Positions 7,226-15,393 of a stretch of 64,000 nt of DNA are shown in pieces. A program made the translations under genes and the position numbers. Each line of letters opens with the position of its first letter. Within the stretch, counting starts at the first letter, position 1. The stretch is from an uncultured Eubacteriales bacterium (GTDB lineage: Bacteria > Bacillota > Clostridia > Christensenellales > Borkfalkiaceae). A model generated the notes under the pieces. The model had not been told where the DNA came from and searched no databases. It saw only the letters and a list, made by a program, of their open reading frames with translations. Where the stretch lies: NCBI GenBank assembly GCA_900540805.1, contig UQHL01000002.1, positions 1 to 64,000 on the forward strand. Reading direction: 5' to 3'.

Positions 7226-8661
7226 TCATCGTCACTCTCCCCGTCCTCGGCCGCGCCGTAACCCGATTGAGGAATAGGCGGCGCTTCCGCTTCCTTTTGC
7301 GCGATTTCCGCCTCCGCTTCTTCTTCGCTTAAGCCGTAGTCCAACATCAACACCCGCTTTCTGCTCCAGCCCGTCGCCAAGTGTTTGGCCGCGATGTCCG
7401 CACGTACGCTCTCCGTCGTCGGTATCCCGCTATGCCACGCTATTTCCAGATCGCGCTCCTCGATCTTCCCGTAACCAATCTGCGATACGAGGGAAATGAT
7501 TTTCTTCAGCCTCGGCTCTATCCTCGACGTTTTCTTCGCCGCCCGCATGAGCGCGGGCGCCAGCTTGATCATCAATGCGTCGTAGCCCTGACTTTCCCCG
7601 AACGTTTTTGTATCCAGAATACTGCCCATGCCCGACAAATTCGCCGTGTCCTCTTTCAGCGCCGCGATCGTATTGTCCACCGCCGTCATCGCCGCGTCCC
7701 ATACAAGGTACCCGGGCGTTTTCGGATCGTCGGGCGGCACTTCGAGATAGTTTCCTATCCGTTCGTCCTCGGTGAGCGGCGGGCCGTACATCAACGGCGC
7801 GCTGTGTTTATCCAGCACCACGTCTTTCAGTGTCATGCGCGTATTGTATGCGATCGCCGCGTCCGTGATTTTATCGAAATCCGATTTCCCGTAAATGCTC
7901 TTGCTCGTCGTGTCGTTCGGGATTTGTACGATTGCGAAATCGTCGAGACCCGTTTCGAAATCGCCTACCGTAAATCCGTCGCACGTCGTTTTCAGTTCCG
8001 CGCCTATTTTATACGCGTTCGCGCGGATCACCTGCTTTGTTTGCGGCACCGTATAGGTGTCGTCTCTGCGGCTGTCCGAAATATCGAAAGCGCGGTTTTT
8101 ATAGTTCCCCTTTTCGTGGATTTGCACGTGCAACTCGAATTTATCCCGCGCAATCGGGTTATTTACCACCCACGCCAGCACGTGATATTTTATCGTTTTG
8201 ACGTCCTCGAAACTCACCACGGGGAACCAGATCGACGGATCTACGTTGATAAACGTGCCGTTTCCCGCCTCGCCTTCCTTTATCTTTACGATCCAATCCC
8301 CGAACGCGCATAAATCCCCTACGCCTTCCTCGCCCTTTTCGTAAAGTCGGGTATTTTCGAGCAGCTCGTTCAAAACGTCCTGCCTGTCCGTTTTTATCGT
8401 CGGCCGAGCTCCGAAGGTCAGCTCCCGCGTCTTATCCGCCAATTCCGCCCAATAATTCGCGTTATACAGATAGCAGTCCTTCGGCTCCGTCAACGAAAAA
8501 TTCGACAATAAAAACAGCACTCTCCGTTTATGTTCGGGCAGCGCCGTCCAGGGCTCGTCGTTGAGCAGCATATCGTTTACGCGGTAGGCGTCCAGCCGTT
8601 CCAGTTCCTCCCGTGGCGGGAATACCTCTCCCGTTTTCAAAAAATTCAAATCGTATAGCAT
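7222..8661 (-). CDS. Phage portal protein (SPP1 gp6-like)
   Basis: A 479-residue protein after the terminase gene, start preceded by a GTGAGG site. It has the features of SPP1-type portals: an N-terminal NANYWAELADK helix region, the crown-wing beta region, VQIPND followed by the SIYGKSDFDKI helix (about 255-270), and a long stem/clip helix region around 320-400. The C-terminus is acidic (EEEAEAEIAQKEAEAPP). The portal forms the dodecameric channel for DNA packaging at one capsid vertex and docks the terminase. The stop overlaps the start of the minor capsid gene. Confidence 0.9.
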   Translation of the reverse strand: MLYDLNFLKTGEVFPPREELERLDAYRVNDMLLNDEPWTALPEHKRRVLFLLSNFSLTEPKDCYLYNANYWAELADKTRELTFGARPTIKTDRQDVLNELLENTRLYEKGEEGVGDLCAFGDWIVKIKEGEAGNGTFINVDPSIWFPVVSFEDVKTIKYHVLAWVVNNPIARDKFELHVQIHEKGNYKNRAFDISDSRRDDTYTVPQTKQVIRANAYKIGAELKTTCDGFTVGDFETGLDDFAIVQIPNDTTSKSIYGKSDFDKITDAAIAYNTRMTLKDVVLDKHSAPLMYGPPLTEDERIGNYLEVPPDDPKTPGYLVWDAAMTAVDNTIAALKEDTANLSGMGSILDTKTFGESQGYDALMIKLAPALMRAAKKTSRIEPRLKKIISLVSQIGYGKIEERDLEIAWHSGIPTTESVRADIAAKHLATGWSRKRVLMLDYGLSEEEAEAEIAQKEAEAPPIPQSGYGAAEDGESDDE

Positions 8662-8662
8662 T

Positions 8663-10327
8663 TTAATACCTCACTTTTTTCAACGCCGCACGCGTCTGCT
8701 GTATTTCGTCGTTCAGCGCGTATCTCACCGCGTCCTGGAAATGATTGTTTTTGTCGGGATATCCCGAGATGTAGTTGCCGTCTTTATCCTTCAAGTATTC
8801 CGACTCTTCAAACTCCTTTGCCGTTTCGGGGCAACGCCTGCGATCGATCACGATCTTAACCAGGCTCGCCAGCCATTTCATGCCGTATTCTACGCTCCCG
8901 GGGCCTTTGACCGCGCCGCGCATGTTGTAGCCCTGCGAACGGAAATACGCGATCGATTTTTCTTCCGCGCTGTCCGCGATCGTACACGTTTCTTTATAGG
9001 CGTTCAAAACTTCCGATGCCGCGTCCTCGTTCGAAGTCTTGATCCGTTTTACTTCGCAGAAAATATAAATCGTGCGCCGCGCGCTGTCGTAATTCAGCCG
9101 CACAAACGCCATAGGATCGGGATAATAGCCCCAGTCGAGGCCTTGTTTGACGCGATCGAAATTTTCTATTTCTTTATCGGTGATTTCACGGATTTCCAGG
9201 TTCTCGAACACATTCCCGCCCGTGCCCGTCACCTCGCCAAGATATTCGTTTTCGTACGCTTTCGGATTAAGCTCTTTCAGCGTCTCCGCTTCGTCAATAA
9301 ACGCCTGACCGAGCCATTCTTTCGGGACGTCCAGATAGGAGGTATGCAAAACCGTCATGCCCTTGCGCGGCTGTAATACATAGCGGTTTGCCCAATTTTG
9401 CGCCGTCGCGGGCGGGTTGAACGTTTCAAATTTAATCGTCTTGCTTTCGCCCTTTTCATCCGTGCCGCGAAGCGCCGACTGATTGACCGAGCGGATCGCT
9501 TCCTCGCCTGCGTATTGGTCGAATTCCTCGTACCATAAAATACCGATATATCCGAACGGCACTTTGATCGACTTGATCTTCAAAGGATCGTCCATACCGC
9601 GGAAATAGATGATCTGCCCCGTAGGCTTATAGACAATCTGCATGGGGCTGACCGTACACTCGAATCTGTCCGCCACCCCCAGCTGTTCTATCCCCCATTT
9701 GATCTGCGCATATACGCTGTCTCGGATTGTATTACCCACGTTCCGTGTCACAAGCGCATGGCTGGACGGATTACGCATAAGCAGTTCGGGAATTTTTAAA
9801 CCCACGTACGAAGATTTCAAACCGCCTCGACCGCCTTTAATTACGGCTTCCGCGATCTCGCCTTGGTCTATTCGTCGGTTTAAGTCGAAATATATCGGCG
9901 CTATCAATCCCGCGGGGATATTCACGGGTTCGTATCCGCTTGCGGAAAGACTTTCCACGGGTTTATCCCGCCACTTGTCCGCAGCGCGGTTTTTCAGCCA
10001 AAAGATCTGCGCCGTGACGTCGGGTTGTATTTCCTTTACCACTGTTTTCGTAATCGTGAGTTCTCCGTCTCTCTGTTCGCGAGTTATTTCCGTGAAACTA
10101 TATCCCAGCGCGCGCTTCAACAACGCGTTTTCCACCTCCGTATCGACGATTTCAGCCCCTTTTTTTAAGTGTGCCGAAAGTGCCGATTTCTCCTTTTTAT
10201 AGGCTCGAAACGTAGAATAGGAAATCCCGAGCTTTTCGGCGATTTCTCGCTCCGAAAGACCGTTTCTTTTCCATCTCTCGATCAATATTAAATTAGGTTC
10301 TACGGTTTCTTCGTACTTATCCGCCAC
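8663..10327 (-). CDS. Fused terminase: small-subunit-like N-terminus plus large subunit
   Basis: A 554-residue protein starting with GTG. Residues 1 to ~125 match a terminase small subunit: a helix-turn-helix (LSEREIAEKLGISYSTFRAY), an ALLKRALGYSFTE helix, a TITKTVVKEI strand and the closing IFWLKNRAADKWRDKP. Residues ~130-554 are a PBSX-type large subunit: a Walker A-like loop GGRGGLKSS, Walker B ILWYEEFDQ, and nuclease acidic residues in GLDWGYYPD, IADSAEE and HFQDAVRYAL. The enzyme cuts and pumps phage DNA into the prohead. Small and large subunits are usually separate genes; here they are one frame, with no separate terS upstream. Confidence 0.9.
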   Translation of the reverse strand: MADKYEETVEPNLILIERWKRNGLSEREIAEKLGISYSTFRAYKKEKSALSAHLKKGAEIVDTEVENALLKRALGYSFTEITREQRDGELTITKTVVKEIQPDVTAQIFWLKNRAADKWRDKPVESLSASGYEPVNIPAGLIAPIYFDLNRRIDQGEIAEAVIKGGRGGLKSSYVGLKIPELLMRNPSSHALVTRNVGNTIRDSVYAQIKWGIEQLGVADRFECTVSPMQIVYKPTGQIIYFRGMDDPLKIKSIKVPFGYIGILWYEEFDQYAGEEAIRSVNQSALRGTDEKGESKTIKFETFNPPATAQNWANRYVLQPRKGMTVLHTSYLDVPKEWLGQAFIDEAETLKELNPKAYENEYLGEVTGTGGNVFENLEIREITDKEIENFDRVKQGLDWGYYPDPMAFVRLNYDSARRTIYIFCEVKRIKTSNEDAASEVLNAYKETCTIADSAEEKSIAYFRSQGYNMRGAVKGPGSVEYGMKWLASLVKIVIDRRRCPETAKEFEESEYLKDKDGNYISGYPDKNNHFQDAVRYALNDEIQQTRAALKKVRY

Positions 10328-10396
10328 GCACCCTCAACTCCTTTCAAAGCAAAACCGCCGACATCTCTGCCGACGGCTTTCTTATAGTATTTTTTA

Positions 10397-10591
10397 TTAT
10401 TTTGCCGCTTTATCGTCAGTATTGTCTTTCGCAAGCGCCTTTTTGAGACATTCACTTACCGCAGGTTTGATCTCGTTTATAATATCCATAACAGCAACCG
10501 AGCCGTTTTGAATACCTTTCCCGAGGCCACGTACTATCTCCTCGTCCGCTGTCAGGTTAATCTCTGCCTGTACTCCAAAAATCTTTTTCAT
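10397..10591 (-). CDS. Small phage protein upstream of terminase, unknown
   Basis: A 64-residue protein with a GGAGG site 6 bases before its ATG. It is mostly helical with a basic C-terminus, and no cysteine motif or membrane segment. It stands alone between the late regulator gene and the terminase, with about 70 and 120 bases of spacer on either side. The position is where many phages encode a separate terminase small subunit, but the sequence has no helix-turn-helix and the terminase already carries that domain. Function unknown. Confidence 0.6.
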   Translation of the reverse strand: MKKIFGVQAEINLTADEEIVRGLGKGIQNGSVAVMDIINEIKPAVSECLKKALAKDNTDDKAAK

Positions 10592-10713
10592 AAAATCCTC
10601 CGTTTGTTTTTATCTGCAGATACATTCATATAATCTATCTACTTTTTCCACGATACCATTATATCATACTAAAACGGGAAAAAACGGACATATTGTGTCC
10701 GCTTTTCATTTTT

Positions 10714-11118
10714 TCATACGAATAGACCTATGTTCATGCCGATCGCTTCCGCTTTCTCGAATACGTCGCGCTTCCATCTTCTGCCCGTTCTATCGGATAT
10801 CCCCAATTCGTCGCACGCCCGATATTCGCCCATGCCCTTGAAATACCGATATTTTATGTATCTTTCCCGTCCGTAGCCCTCGATTTCAAACCATCTTACG
10901 ACTTCTTCCACCAGACGCACTTGTTTCTCTAAATCGTCTTTCTTCTCTATGCACGACATCACCATCTGCGCCTGTCCGTTCGTGTATCCGTCCCCCGTTA
11001 CCCTCGGCTTTGAGTAGTCCACTCCCGAAACGTATGGGTACGGATAGCTTTTCAGGGCTACAAGATTTCTCTTGTAACCCTTGAACGCTTTATCTATCGT
11101 CAGCCAATGCCCTTGCTT
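10714..11118 (-). CDS. Phage late-gene regulator, RinA/ArpU-like
   Basis: A 134-residue protein. I chose the ATG at 11118, which has an AAAGAG site, because the longer open frame runs back through the neighbouring gene. The N-terminal half is helical (KQGHWLTIDKAFKGYKRN) and the C-terminal part carries a helix-turn-helix resembling sigma region 4 (YRACDELGISDRTGRRWKRD). Proteins of this type (RinA, ArpU, DUF722/DUF1492 group) lie at the end of the early region just before the terminase in Firmicutes phages and activate late transcription. The position here is exactly that. Confidence 0.75.
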   Translation of the reverse strand, partial: KQGHWLTIDKAFKGYKRNLVALKSYPYPYVSGVDYSKPRVTGDGYTNGQAQMVMSCIEKKDDLEKQVRLVEEVVRWFEIEGYGRERYIKYRYFKGMGEYRACDELGISDRTGRRWKRDVFEKAEAIGMNIGLFV

Positions 11119-11128
11119 CATACGCTCT

Positions 11129-11311
11129 TTAGTTCTCCATTTTTGTTGTAGTGCTTGCCTGCCATCGCTCTTTCGGCAAAGCCTCCGTTTTGTTGCTGTA
11201 TGTAAAATCGTTAAACTCATACTCACATTCCGCAAGGTCACATGATACGACATAACCCGCGAATAATTCACTGTGCTTACAATACACACACTTTTCTCGC
11301 CATTGTGCCAT
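11129..11311 (-). CDS. Small zinc-binding phage protein
   Basis: A 60-residue protein with four or more cysteines arranged as C-x2-C then C-x4-C (CVYCKHS, CDLAEC), which suggests a small zinc finger. The start has a GGAGGAG site 9 bases upstream, and the gene follows two bases after its neighbour's stop. Similar short Cys-rich proteins are common before the late regulator in Clostridia phages. Function unknown. Confidence 0.65.
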   Translation of the reverse strand: MAQWREKCVYCKHSELFAGYVVSCDLAECEYEFNDFTYSNKTEALPKERWQASTTTKMEN

Positions 11312-11313
11312 GT

Positions 11314-11484
11314 CTATTTCTCCTCCCTACTTAATTCTTGCAGGCTTATTAAGTCTTTACACAGCGGGCATTTTATCACGGAAATACCGTGAAAGCGTTT
11401 AATATTTCTTTTCGTGAACGAAAATTCAGTTTTGCAAGTCCCGCAAATCGTTGTAAATTTTATACCATATTTAAGTATTTTCAT
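11314..11484 (-). CDS. Small zinc-ribbon phage protein
   Basis: A 56-residue protein with two CxxC knuckles (CGTC and CPLC) separated by a basic stretch, a classic zinc ribbon layout. The frame is open further upstream and joins another gene, but an AAGGAG site lies directly before the ATG at 11484, and that ATG overlaps (ATGA) the stop of the upstream gene's correct frame. I therefore treat it as a separate gene; the apparent longer fusion results from a frameshift in the neighbour. Function unknown. Confidence 0.65.
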   Translation of the reverse strand: MKILKYGIKFTTICGTCKTEFSFTKRNIKRFHGISVIKCPLCKDLISLQELSREEK

Positions 11485-11778
11485 TTCTCCAGCTCCTTTA
11501 ATCTCGCTTCCGCGGCTTCTCGAGCGATGAATACCGTATCTCCGAACTTCTCTATGTCCGAATATTCGACCCACGATATACACCGTATCTCCCACCTTGC
11601 AAGGTAGCTCTACCAACGTCCCCGCTTCGAGTTTGTCCTCCAACTCGGCAAGTTTATTGCACGCTTTCTTAAACTGTACCATTAACGCTTGACGAGCTTC
11701 CATATCGCTTTTTGGATCGCCTAAATCAAGACTTGCACCGTTCTCCGTCCATTGCGTCAATCTCTTATACTCGCTCAT
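11481..11778 (-). pseudogene. Phage protein gene with a frameshift
   Basis: The start (MSEYKRLTQWTENGA) and first ~67 codons read in one frame up to GDTVYIV. From there the natural continuation lies in another frame, W-V-E-Y-S-D-I-E-K-F-G-D-T-V-F-I-A then REAAEARLKELEK and a TGA that overlaps the next gene's ATG. The span is 298 bases, one more than a whole number of codons, so one extra base near 11570-11580 (or two missing) breaks a ~98-residue protein. The family is a common small phage protein of unknown function with a KVGDTVY-type beta domain. It could be genuine decay or an assembly indel. Confidence 0.7.
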
Positions 11779-12125
11779 TTTTCTTTCTCCTCGAAATAAA
11801 ATATAATATCTTTTTTGTCTTCCGAAATCAAGCCATAATCACGCGCAAGGCGATATATAAATACTTTTTCTAATCGCTCTACTATTAATCCGAGTTGCCT
11901 ACGAAAGCCCTCTACCGTCATTGCACCTTTATAAAAATTACACGAACGACACGCAGGAGCTAAATTTGATATATCATTATCTTCACCTTTCATGTAAACG
12001 CTATTAATATGGTCGACCTGCATATCCTTATACTTAATTGCTTTGCCGCAGTACGCACAATGTCCGTTATACTTTTCATAGACAATTTTTCGTATCGCGG
12101 CAGGTAAAGGTTTTCTATTGCTCAT
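11775..12125 (-). CDS. HNH endonuclease, phage-encoded
   Basis: A 116-residue protein with a complete HNH core: CAYCGK (residues 23-28), MQVDHI (38-43, the catalytic DH), NLAPACRSCN (54-63, with the conserved N and second CxxC). The four cysteines bind a structural zinc and the histidine activates water for DNA cleavage. It is embedded among small early genes rather than beside the terminase, so it may be a homing or recombination nuclease rather than a packaging factor. It overlaps the upstream gene by 11 bases. Confidence 0.85.
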   Translation of the reverse strand: MSNRKPLPAAIRKIVYEKYNGHCAYCGKAIKYKDMQVDHINSVYMKGEDNDISNLAPACRSCNFYKGAMTVEGFRRQLGLIVERLEKVFIYRLARDYGLISEDKKDIIFYFEEKEK

Positions 12126-12276
12126 TTTGCCTCTCCTCGCATTTTTCGCAATGTTTACTGTCCGTATATATAGACTTCAATTTACACGTAAGCCAAAAGG
12201 TTACGCTATCCCTACCGCCGTTTTCAATCTTGGCATACTTGCAGTTACATTGTCTTACCACGTCTTGTATTGTCAT
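12115..12276 (-). CDS. Small cysteine-rich phage protein
   Basis: A 53-residue protein with CNC near the N-terminus and a C-x-x-C (CEKC) near the C-terminus, probably zinc binding. The ATG at 12276 overlaps the YopX-like stop (ATGA) and has a GGAGGAG site 6 bases upstream; the upstream extension of the frame has no such support. Function unknown. Confidence 0.6.
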   Translation of the reverse strand: MTIQDVVRQCNCKYAKIENGGRDSVTFWLTCKLKSIYTDSKHCEKCEERQNEQ

Positions 12277-12653
12277 GATTTCTCCTCCAATAACTCGGGA
12301 TTGTCGTGGATATTCCCGATAACTTCGATATTTGACATTTCGCTGATAAGCCAATAAAATCCGTGGTCATCTACTACGTCAAACGCACAATCGTTCGGAT
12401 AATATTCGATATACCCTCGTTCTGAATTGCTTCGAATAATATCCCCCTCGAAAATCTTCTTCCCGTTCTTATCCGTCAAGCCTGTGTATTCTCCGACCGT
12501 TTCGGGAATGACTTCAAATTTTGTTGTTTTCCACATGGAGAGCTGATGAATAATGCAAGCATAAAAGCTTCCTCCGAATTGTCTTAAATCGAGATTTCCG
12601 AAGAACCACTCGCCGTTATCTACCCGCTTTCCTCTGAATAATATCTCTCTCAT
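12273..12653 (-). CDS. YopX family phage protein
   Basis: A 126-residue protein with the hallmark YopX pattern: N-terminal REILFRGKRVDNGEWFFGNL, central VGEYTGLTDKNGKKIFEGDI, and the closing EVIGNIHDNPELL. These beta-rich proteins are widespread in Firmicutes phages and named after a Bacillus SPbeta gene. Their function is unknown. The start overlaps the preceding stop (ATGA). Family assignment is secure, role is not. Confidence 0.9.
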   Translation of the reverse strand: MREILFRGKRVDNGEWFFGNLDLRQFGGSFYACIIHQLSMWKTTKFEVIPETVGEYTGLTDKNGKKIFEGDIIRSNSERGYIEYYPNDCAFDVVDDHGFYWLISEMSNIEVIGNIHDNPELLEEKS

Positions 12654-13081
12654 TCCTCGTCCTCCTCGTCAAACACCGTCACTCCGTATTTATCCGAGAT
12701 TTCCTTATATGCCTCGTCTATCGCCGCGTCAAAGCCTTTGCTCCATTCCTCCGTCGCGTCGCAGCCTCCTATGCCGTGCAGGATTTTCAAGCATTCCCGC
12801 GCCGTTTCTTTCCGAGTATCAGATATTAACCGTTCCCTTTCCGTAATAGGGCTTTCATAAATTAAAAAATCATAACCTTCCGGCAATTCGTTTGATAGAT
12901 TTATTTCTAACCCACATATCATTGGCGGTAAAGCCCCCTGGGCGATATAAAACGGTTTTATCTTTCCAAACTTTTTATTATTTAATATTACTGTATTTGC
13001 TTGTATATTATTTTTCAACGCCTCGGACTCTGCCTGCCTAATAAGTAATATCATATCTTCTATAAATCCGCTTTTAGTCAC
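12650..13081 (-). CDS. Small phage protein, unknown
   Basis: A 143-residue protein. I take the GTG at 13081 as start, since it sits 6 bases after a GGAGG site and just upstream of the previous stop; an alternative start at 13099 is weaker. The C-terminal half contains a repeated phage pattern, a helix with KETARECLKIL followed by FDAAIDEAYKEISDKYGV, that also occurs in the next gene (KETFMEIMEML, DIAREMAKEYGV). The two may be distant paralogues. The C-terminus is acidic. Function unknown. Confidence 0.6.
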   Translation of the reverse strand: MTKSGFIEDMILLIRQAESEALKNNIQANTVILNNKKFGKIKPFYIAQGALPPMICGLEINLSNELPEGYDFLIYESPITERERLISDTRKETARECLKILHGIGGCDATEEWSKGFDAAIDEAYKEISDKYGVTVFDEEDEE

Positions 13082-13358
13082 CGCACACCTCCACTCCATA
13101 TTCCTTGGCCATTTCCCTTGCGATATCGTCTATCGGCAATTCATAGCCGAACCGCAACATTTCCATGATTTCCATAAACGTTTCTTTCCGCGATTGTTCG
13201 TACGCCTTACGCGCCACATATTTTATTCTGCATACTTCGCAGTCTTTTATATTACTACCGTTTTTTTTCGGGCAATCGATAATATATTTTCCACAGTCTC
13301 TAATAAGGCTTTTATAAAACTCGTTGCTCAACACATCTTCTTCAACCTGTTCACTCAC
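13074..13358 (-). CDS. Small phage protein with two CxxC-like pairs, unknown
   Basis: A 94-residue protein starting at GTG 13358, 6 bases after a GGAGG site and overlapping the previous stop. It has C-x6-C and C-x2-C spacing (CGKYIIDC, CEVC) in the N-terminal half, suggesting a zinc site, then a KETFMEIMEML helix and a C-terminal DIAREMAKEYGVEV. The C-terminal half resembles that of the next gene downstream. Function unknown. Confidence 0.6.
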   Translation of the reverse strand: MSEQVEEDVLSNEFYKSLIRDCGKYIIDCPKKNGSNIKDCEVCRIKYVARKAYEQSRKETFMEIMEMLRFGYELPIDDIAREMAKEYGVEVCGD

Positions 13359-13689
13359 CGCGCACCTCCTTGACGAAAAAATCAATAATTATTTGAGCGT
13401 GATTTAAGCCCAAATTATAGTACTCGCAATTATTTTTATCTTCTTCGTCATAATCTTTTGTTATTTCAGGAGTATATTTATCTATCTCGATTCTCTTTTT
13501 CACCCGTTCCGCAAACTCTTTTACCGCTTCCTTTACGTTTCCGTAGCCCGCGTCATATAACTTCGCCGCCATTCGGTGGAAATGAGTATCAGTATCATAT
13601 AATCCAAAAGCTATATCCGTACCCTCAATCGCCACCCCGCTTTTATATATCGCTTCCGCCAATTCTTCGATTTTCTTTTCCTTTTCCAT
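13351..13689 (-). CDS. Small phage protein, unknown
   Basis: A 112-residue protein with a strong AAGGAGG site. The N-terminal part, IEELAEAIYKS followed by AAKLYDAGYG and VKEAVKEFAERVKKRI, is a pattern frequent in Clostridia phage early regions. No catalytic motif is visible. The stop overlaps the next GTG start. Confidence 0.6.
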   Translation of the reverse strand: MEKEKKIEELAEAIYKSGVAIEGTDIAFGLYDTDTHFHRMAAKLYDAGYGNVKEAVKEFAERVKKRIEIDKYTPEITKDYDEEDKNNCEYYNLGLNHAQIIIDFFVKEVRGE

Positions 13690-13690
13690 T

Positions 13691-13963
13691 TCAATCCTTG
13701 CCTCCTTTGAAAATCATGACCTTACATTCTTTTTCGGGCTTAATTTCGGGGATTTTTAATCTTAACCCCTTATTTAACAGCGGTACAAGAAATTCTAAAA
13801 ACTCTTTTATGCCTTTGTTGTAATCACTTTCTTCCGCTATCCCGCTATTAAATACATCTACTATCTCTCCGATCTCTTTTTGTATATAAAATCGGTTTCC
13901 GTCAAATATATCACGCTCTTTTGATAAACGATTATATACTTCTTCAAGCTCTTGCTTTGTCAT
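13691..13963 (-). CDS. Small phage protein, unknown
   Basis: A 90-residue protein. The ATG at 13963 overlaps the stop region of the ASCH gene and is preceded by a GGAGG site, so it is preferred over the ATG 8 codons further up. It is a charged, largely helical protein with a basic C-terminus and no recognised motif. Confidence 0.55.
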   Translation of the reverse strand: MTKQELEEVYNRLSKERDIFDGNRFYIQKEIGEIVDVFNSGIAEESDYNKGIKEFLEFLVPLLNKGLRLKIPEIKPEKECKVMIFKGGKD

Positions 13964-13964
13964 G

Positions 13965-14504
13965 TCAGTCCTCCAATTCTTCGACATAGCACCAACTTTG
14001 TGGCGGGCGGATTACAATATTTGCGCATTGTCCGCTGTGCCGAGAATAAAGTTTACAACGTGGACAATTTTTAATATTTATCGGGCACGGCTTTCTAAAT
14101 TCAAAAAGCTCTTTCGGCTTGTCGTAGATTTTCAATTCCGAGATATGCCAGCCGTAAAGTATAGGGCTATTACCCGCATAGTCCCTCATTTCTTTTACTT
14201 TCAAACATGTTTCGTAAAGAGCGGTAAACCGCTTAAAGCGCACGCCCAACGCACCTTTAATTTGAAAATCTTCTATCATGTCACACACAAACTCGGCGAC
14301 GACTTTCCCGTTTCCTAAAAACCTGTTTTCCGTTCCTCTGTTTATCCAAATATCATATACGGGCTTTTGCGGGAATGTACAGTAGATATAACACTTAAAC
14401 GGCGTTTCTATCTTCGGTCTTGTCTTTCTGACCTCTATCGTCTTTTTCCTGTATTCAATCATTGTAACCCATTTCGGTTGTATGCTCATTAATATCGCTT
14501 TCAT
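13965..14504 (-). CDS. ASCH/PUA-like domain phage protein
   Basis: A 179-residue protein that opens with MKAILMSIQPKW followed by KKTIEVRKTRPK, the signature of phage ASCH-type proteins with a PUA-like beta-barrel that binds RNA or modified bases. C-terminal cysteines (CPINIKNCPRCKLY, then C and C) suggest an added zinc knuckle. ASCH proteins are thought to act in RNA processing or nucleotide recognition; some have ribonuclease activity. A good AAGGAG site precedes the ATG. Role in the phage unknown. Confidence 0.8.
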   Translation of the reverse strand: MKAILMSIQPKWVTMIEYRKKTIEVRKTRPKIETPFKCYIYCTFPQKPVYDIWINRGTENRFLGNGKVVAEFVCDMIEDFQIKGALGVRFKRFTALYETCLKVKEMRDYAGNSPILYGWHISELKIYDKPKELFEFRKPCPINIKNCPRCKLYSRHSGQCANIVIRPPQSWCYVEELED

Positions 14505-14752
14505 TCTGTCTCCTTTCCCTACTTCCCGTCCATGTGCGCGGACGGCTTTCGGGTATCAGCCTTGTTTTTCCGTTTTGCTCTATCTCGCAAAACTTAACTG
14601 TTTTCCTTTTTCTTTTTTATTTCAACCCGCGCACGGCTGATTACGCTTTCATTTCGCCTACATTAAACGTTTTTCTTTTCCTCGATATAGGAATCGACTT
14701 TCTATATATCGTTCAATTTAGACCCGTTTCTGCAATCGTAGCGCGATTTTAT

Positions 14753-15160
14753 CTATAATATCTCCACTTCCACCCGCGCGGCGACTCCGTACTCTTTCTC
14801 TACCGTCACGGCTATCACCCCGCTGTCGTCAAGATACGCAACCCCGTTCAATGCGTCCAAGACAACCTTTGTGATATTATCCACGTCAGGCTTCACGCAA
14901 GGCCGTATTTCGCCCCTCAGCGCCGCTTCTCGCTTCTTCTTGGGATAAGACGCGGGAACCTCGTATATCGCTCTTATAGCCACCGTAAACTGCCCTTTCC
15001 CCAGATATGTACCGCCCGCCGCTTTATAGCTCCAACGGATTAAATCCTCATAGCTTCTTGTCTGTTCAGGAGTTATACTTTGCATTTTGCCTAACCGACT
15101 ATTGTAGAATGTCCGCGCCCGAGCTTTGCCTTGCGGGCGACCCTCTATGACGAATTTCAT
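14753..15160 (-). CDS. RusA-family Holliday junction resolvase
   Basis: A 135-residue protein starting at ATG 15160 (ATGA overlap with the previous stop, GGAGG site). It has the RusA features: N-terminal GRPQGKARAR, a K-x-D-x-D-N core (VKPDVDNITKVVLDALNG) with the catalytic aspartates, and YLDDSGVIAVTVEK with the third acidic pair. It resolves four-way DNA junctions as a dimer, here probably on concatemers made by recombination-driven replication. It ends the replication block; about 250 non-coding bases follow before the next gene. Confidence 0.93.
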   Translation of the reverse strand: MKFVIEGRPQGKARARTFYNSRLGKMQSITPEQTRSYEDLIRWSYKAAGGTYLGKGQFTVAIRAIYEVPASYPKKKREAALRGEIRPCVKPDVDNITKVVLDALNGVAYLDDSGVIAVTVEKEYGVAARVEVEIL

Positions 15161-15393
15161 CTCCACCGCCTCCGCGCTTCTTCTACCCGCTCCAGCCGAT
15201 ATTCCGCAAATACCATGCTTTCCCCGTTACGAGATTTCCCGACCCGCAAGTAAGTCTTTATCGGATAACCTTGCTTTTTCAGGTCGTATATCCGCGCCCC
15301 TAACCGCATAATCCCGTACAGTTCTACCGCTTCTAAACTCGTGATTTTTTTGTTATCTAACAGGTGTTTCAATACTTGTTCATTCTGCGTCAC
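15157..15393 (-). CDS. Helix-turn-helix phage protein (HTH_39-like)
   Basis: A 78-residue protein starting with GTG that overlaps the stop of the helicase loader gene. Its sequence, VLKHLLDNKKITSLEAVELYG followed by RLGARIYDLKKQGYPI, is the small winged-helix module seen between helicase loader and RusA genes in many phages. It probably binds DNA; the target is unknown. Confidence 0.8.
   Translation of the reverse strand: MTQNEQVLKHLLDNKKITSLEAVELYGIMRLGARIYDLKKQGYPIKTYLRVGKSRNGESMVFAEYRLERVEEARRRWR

Noticed and set aside
10340..10385. Possible terminator before the terminase gene
   Set aside because: The GCCGAC copies are direct rather than inverted repeats, and only a 4-bp stem forms.
14505..14752. 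Possible small gene or RNA between the RusA and ASCH genes
   Set aside because: No frame with a ribosome site; one 7-bp hairpin (CGATATA/TATATCG) is too little to claim an RNA.
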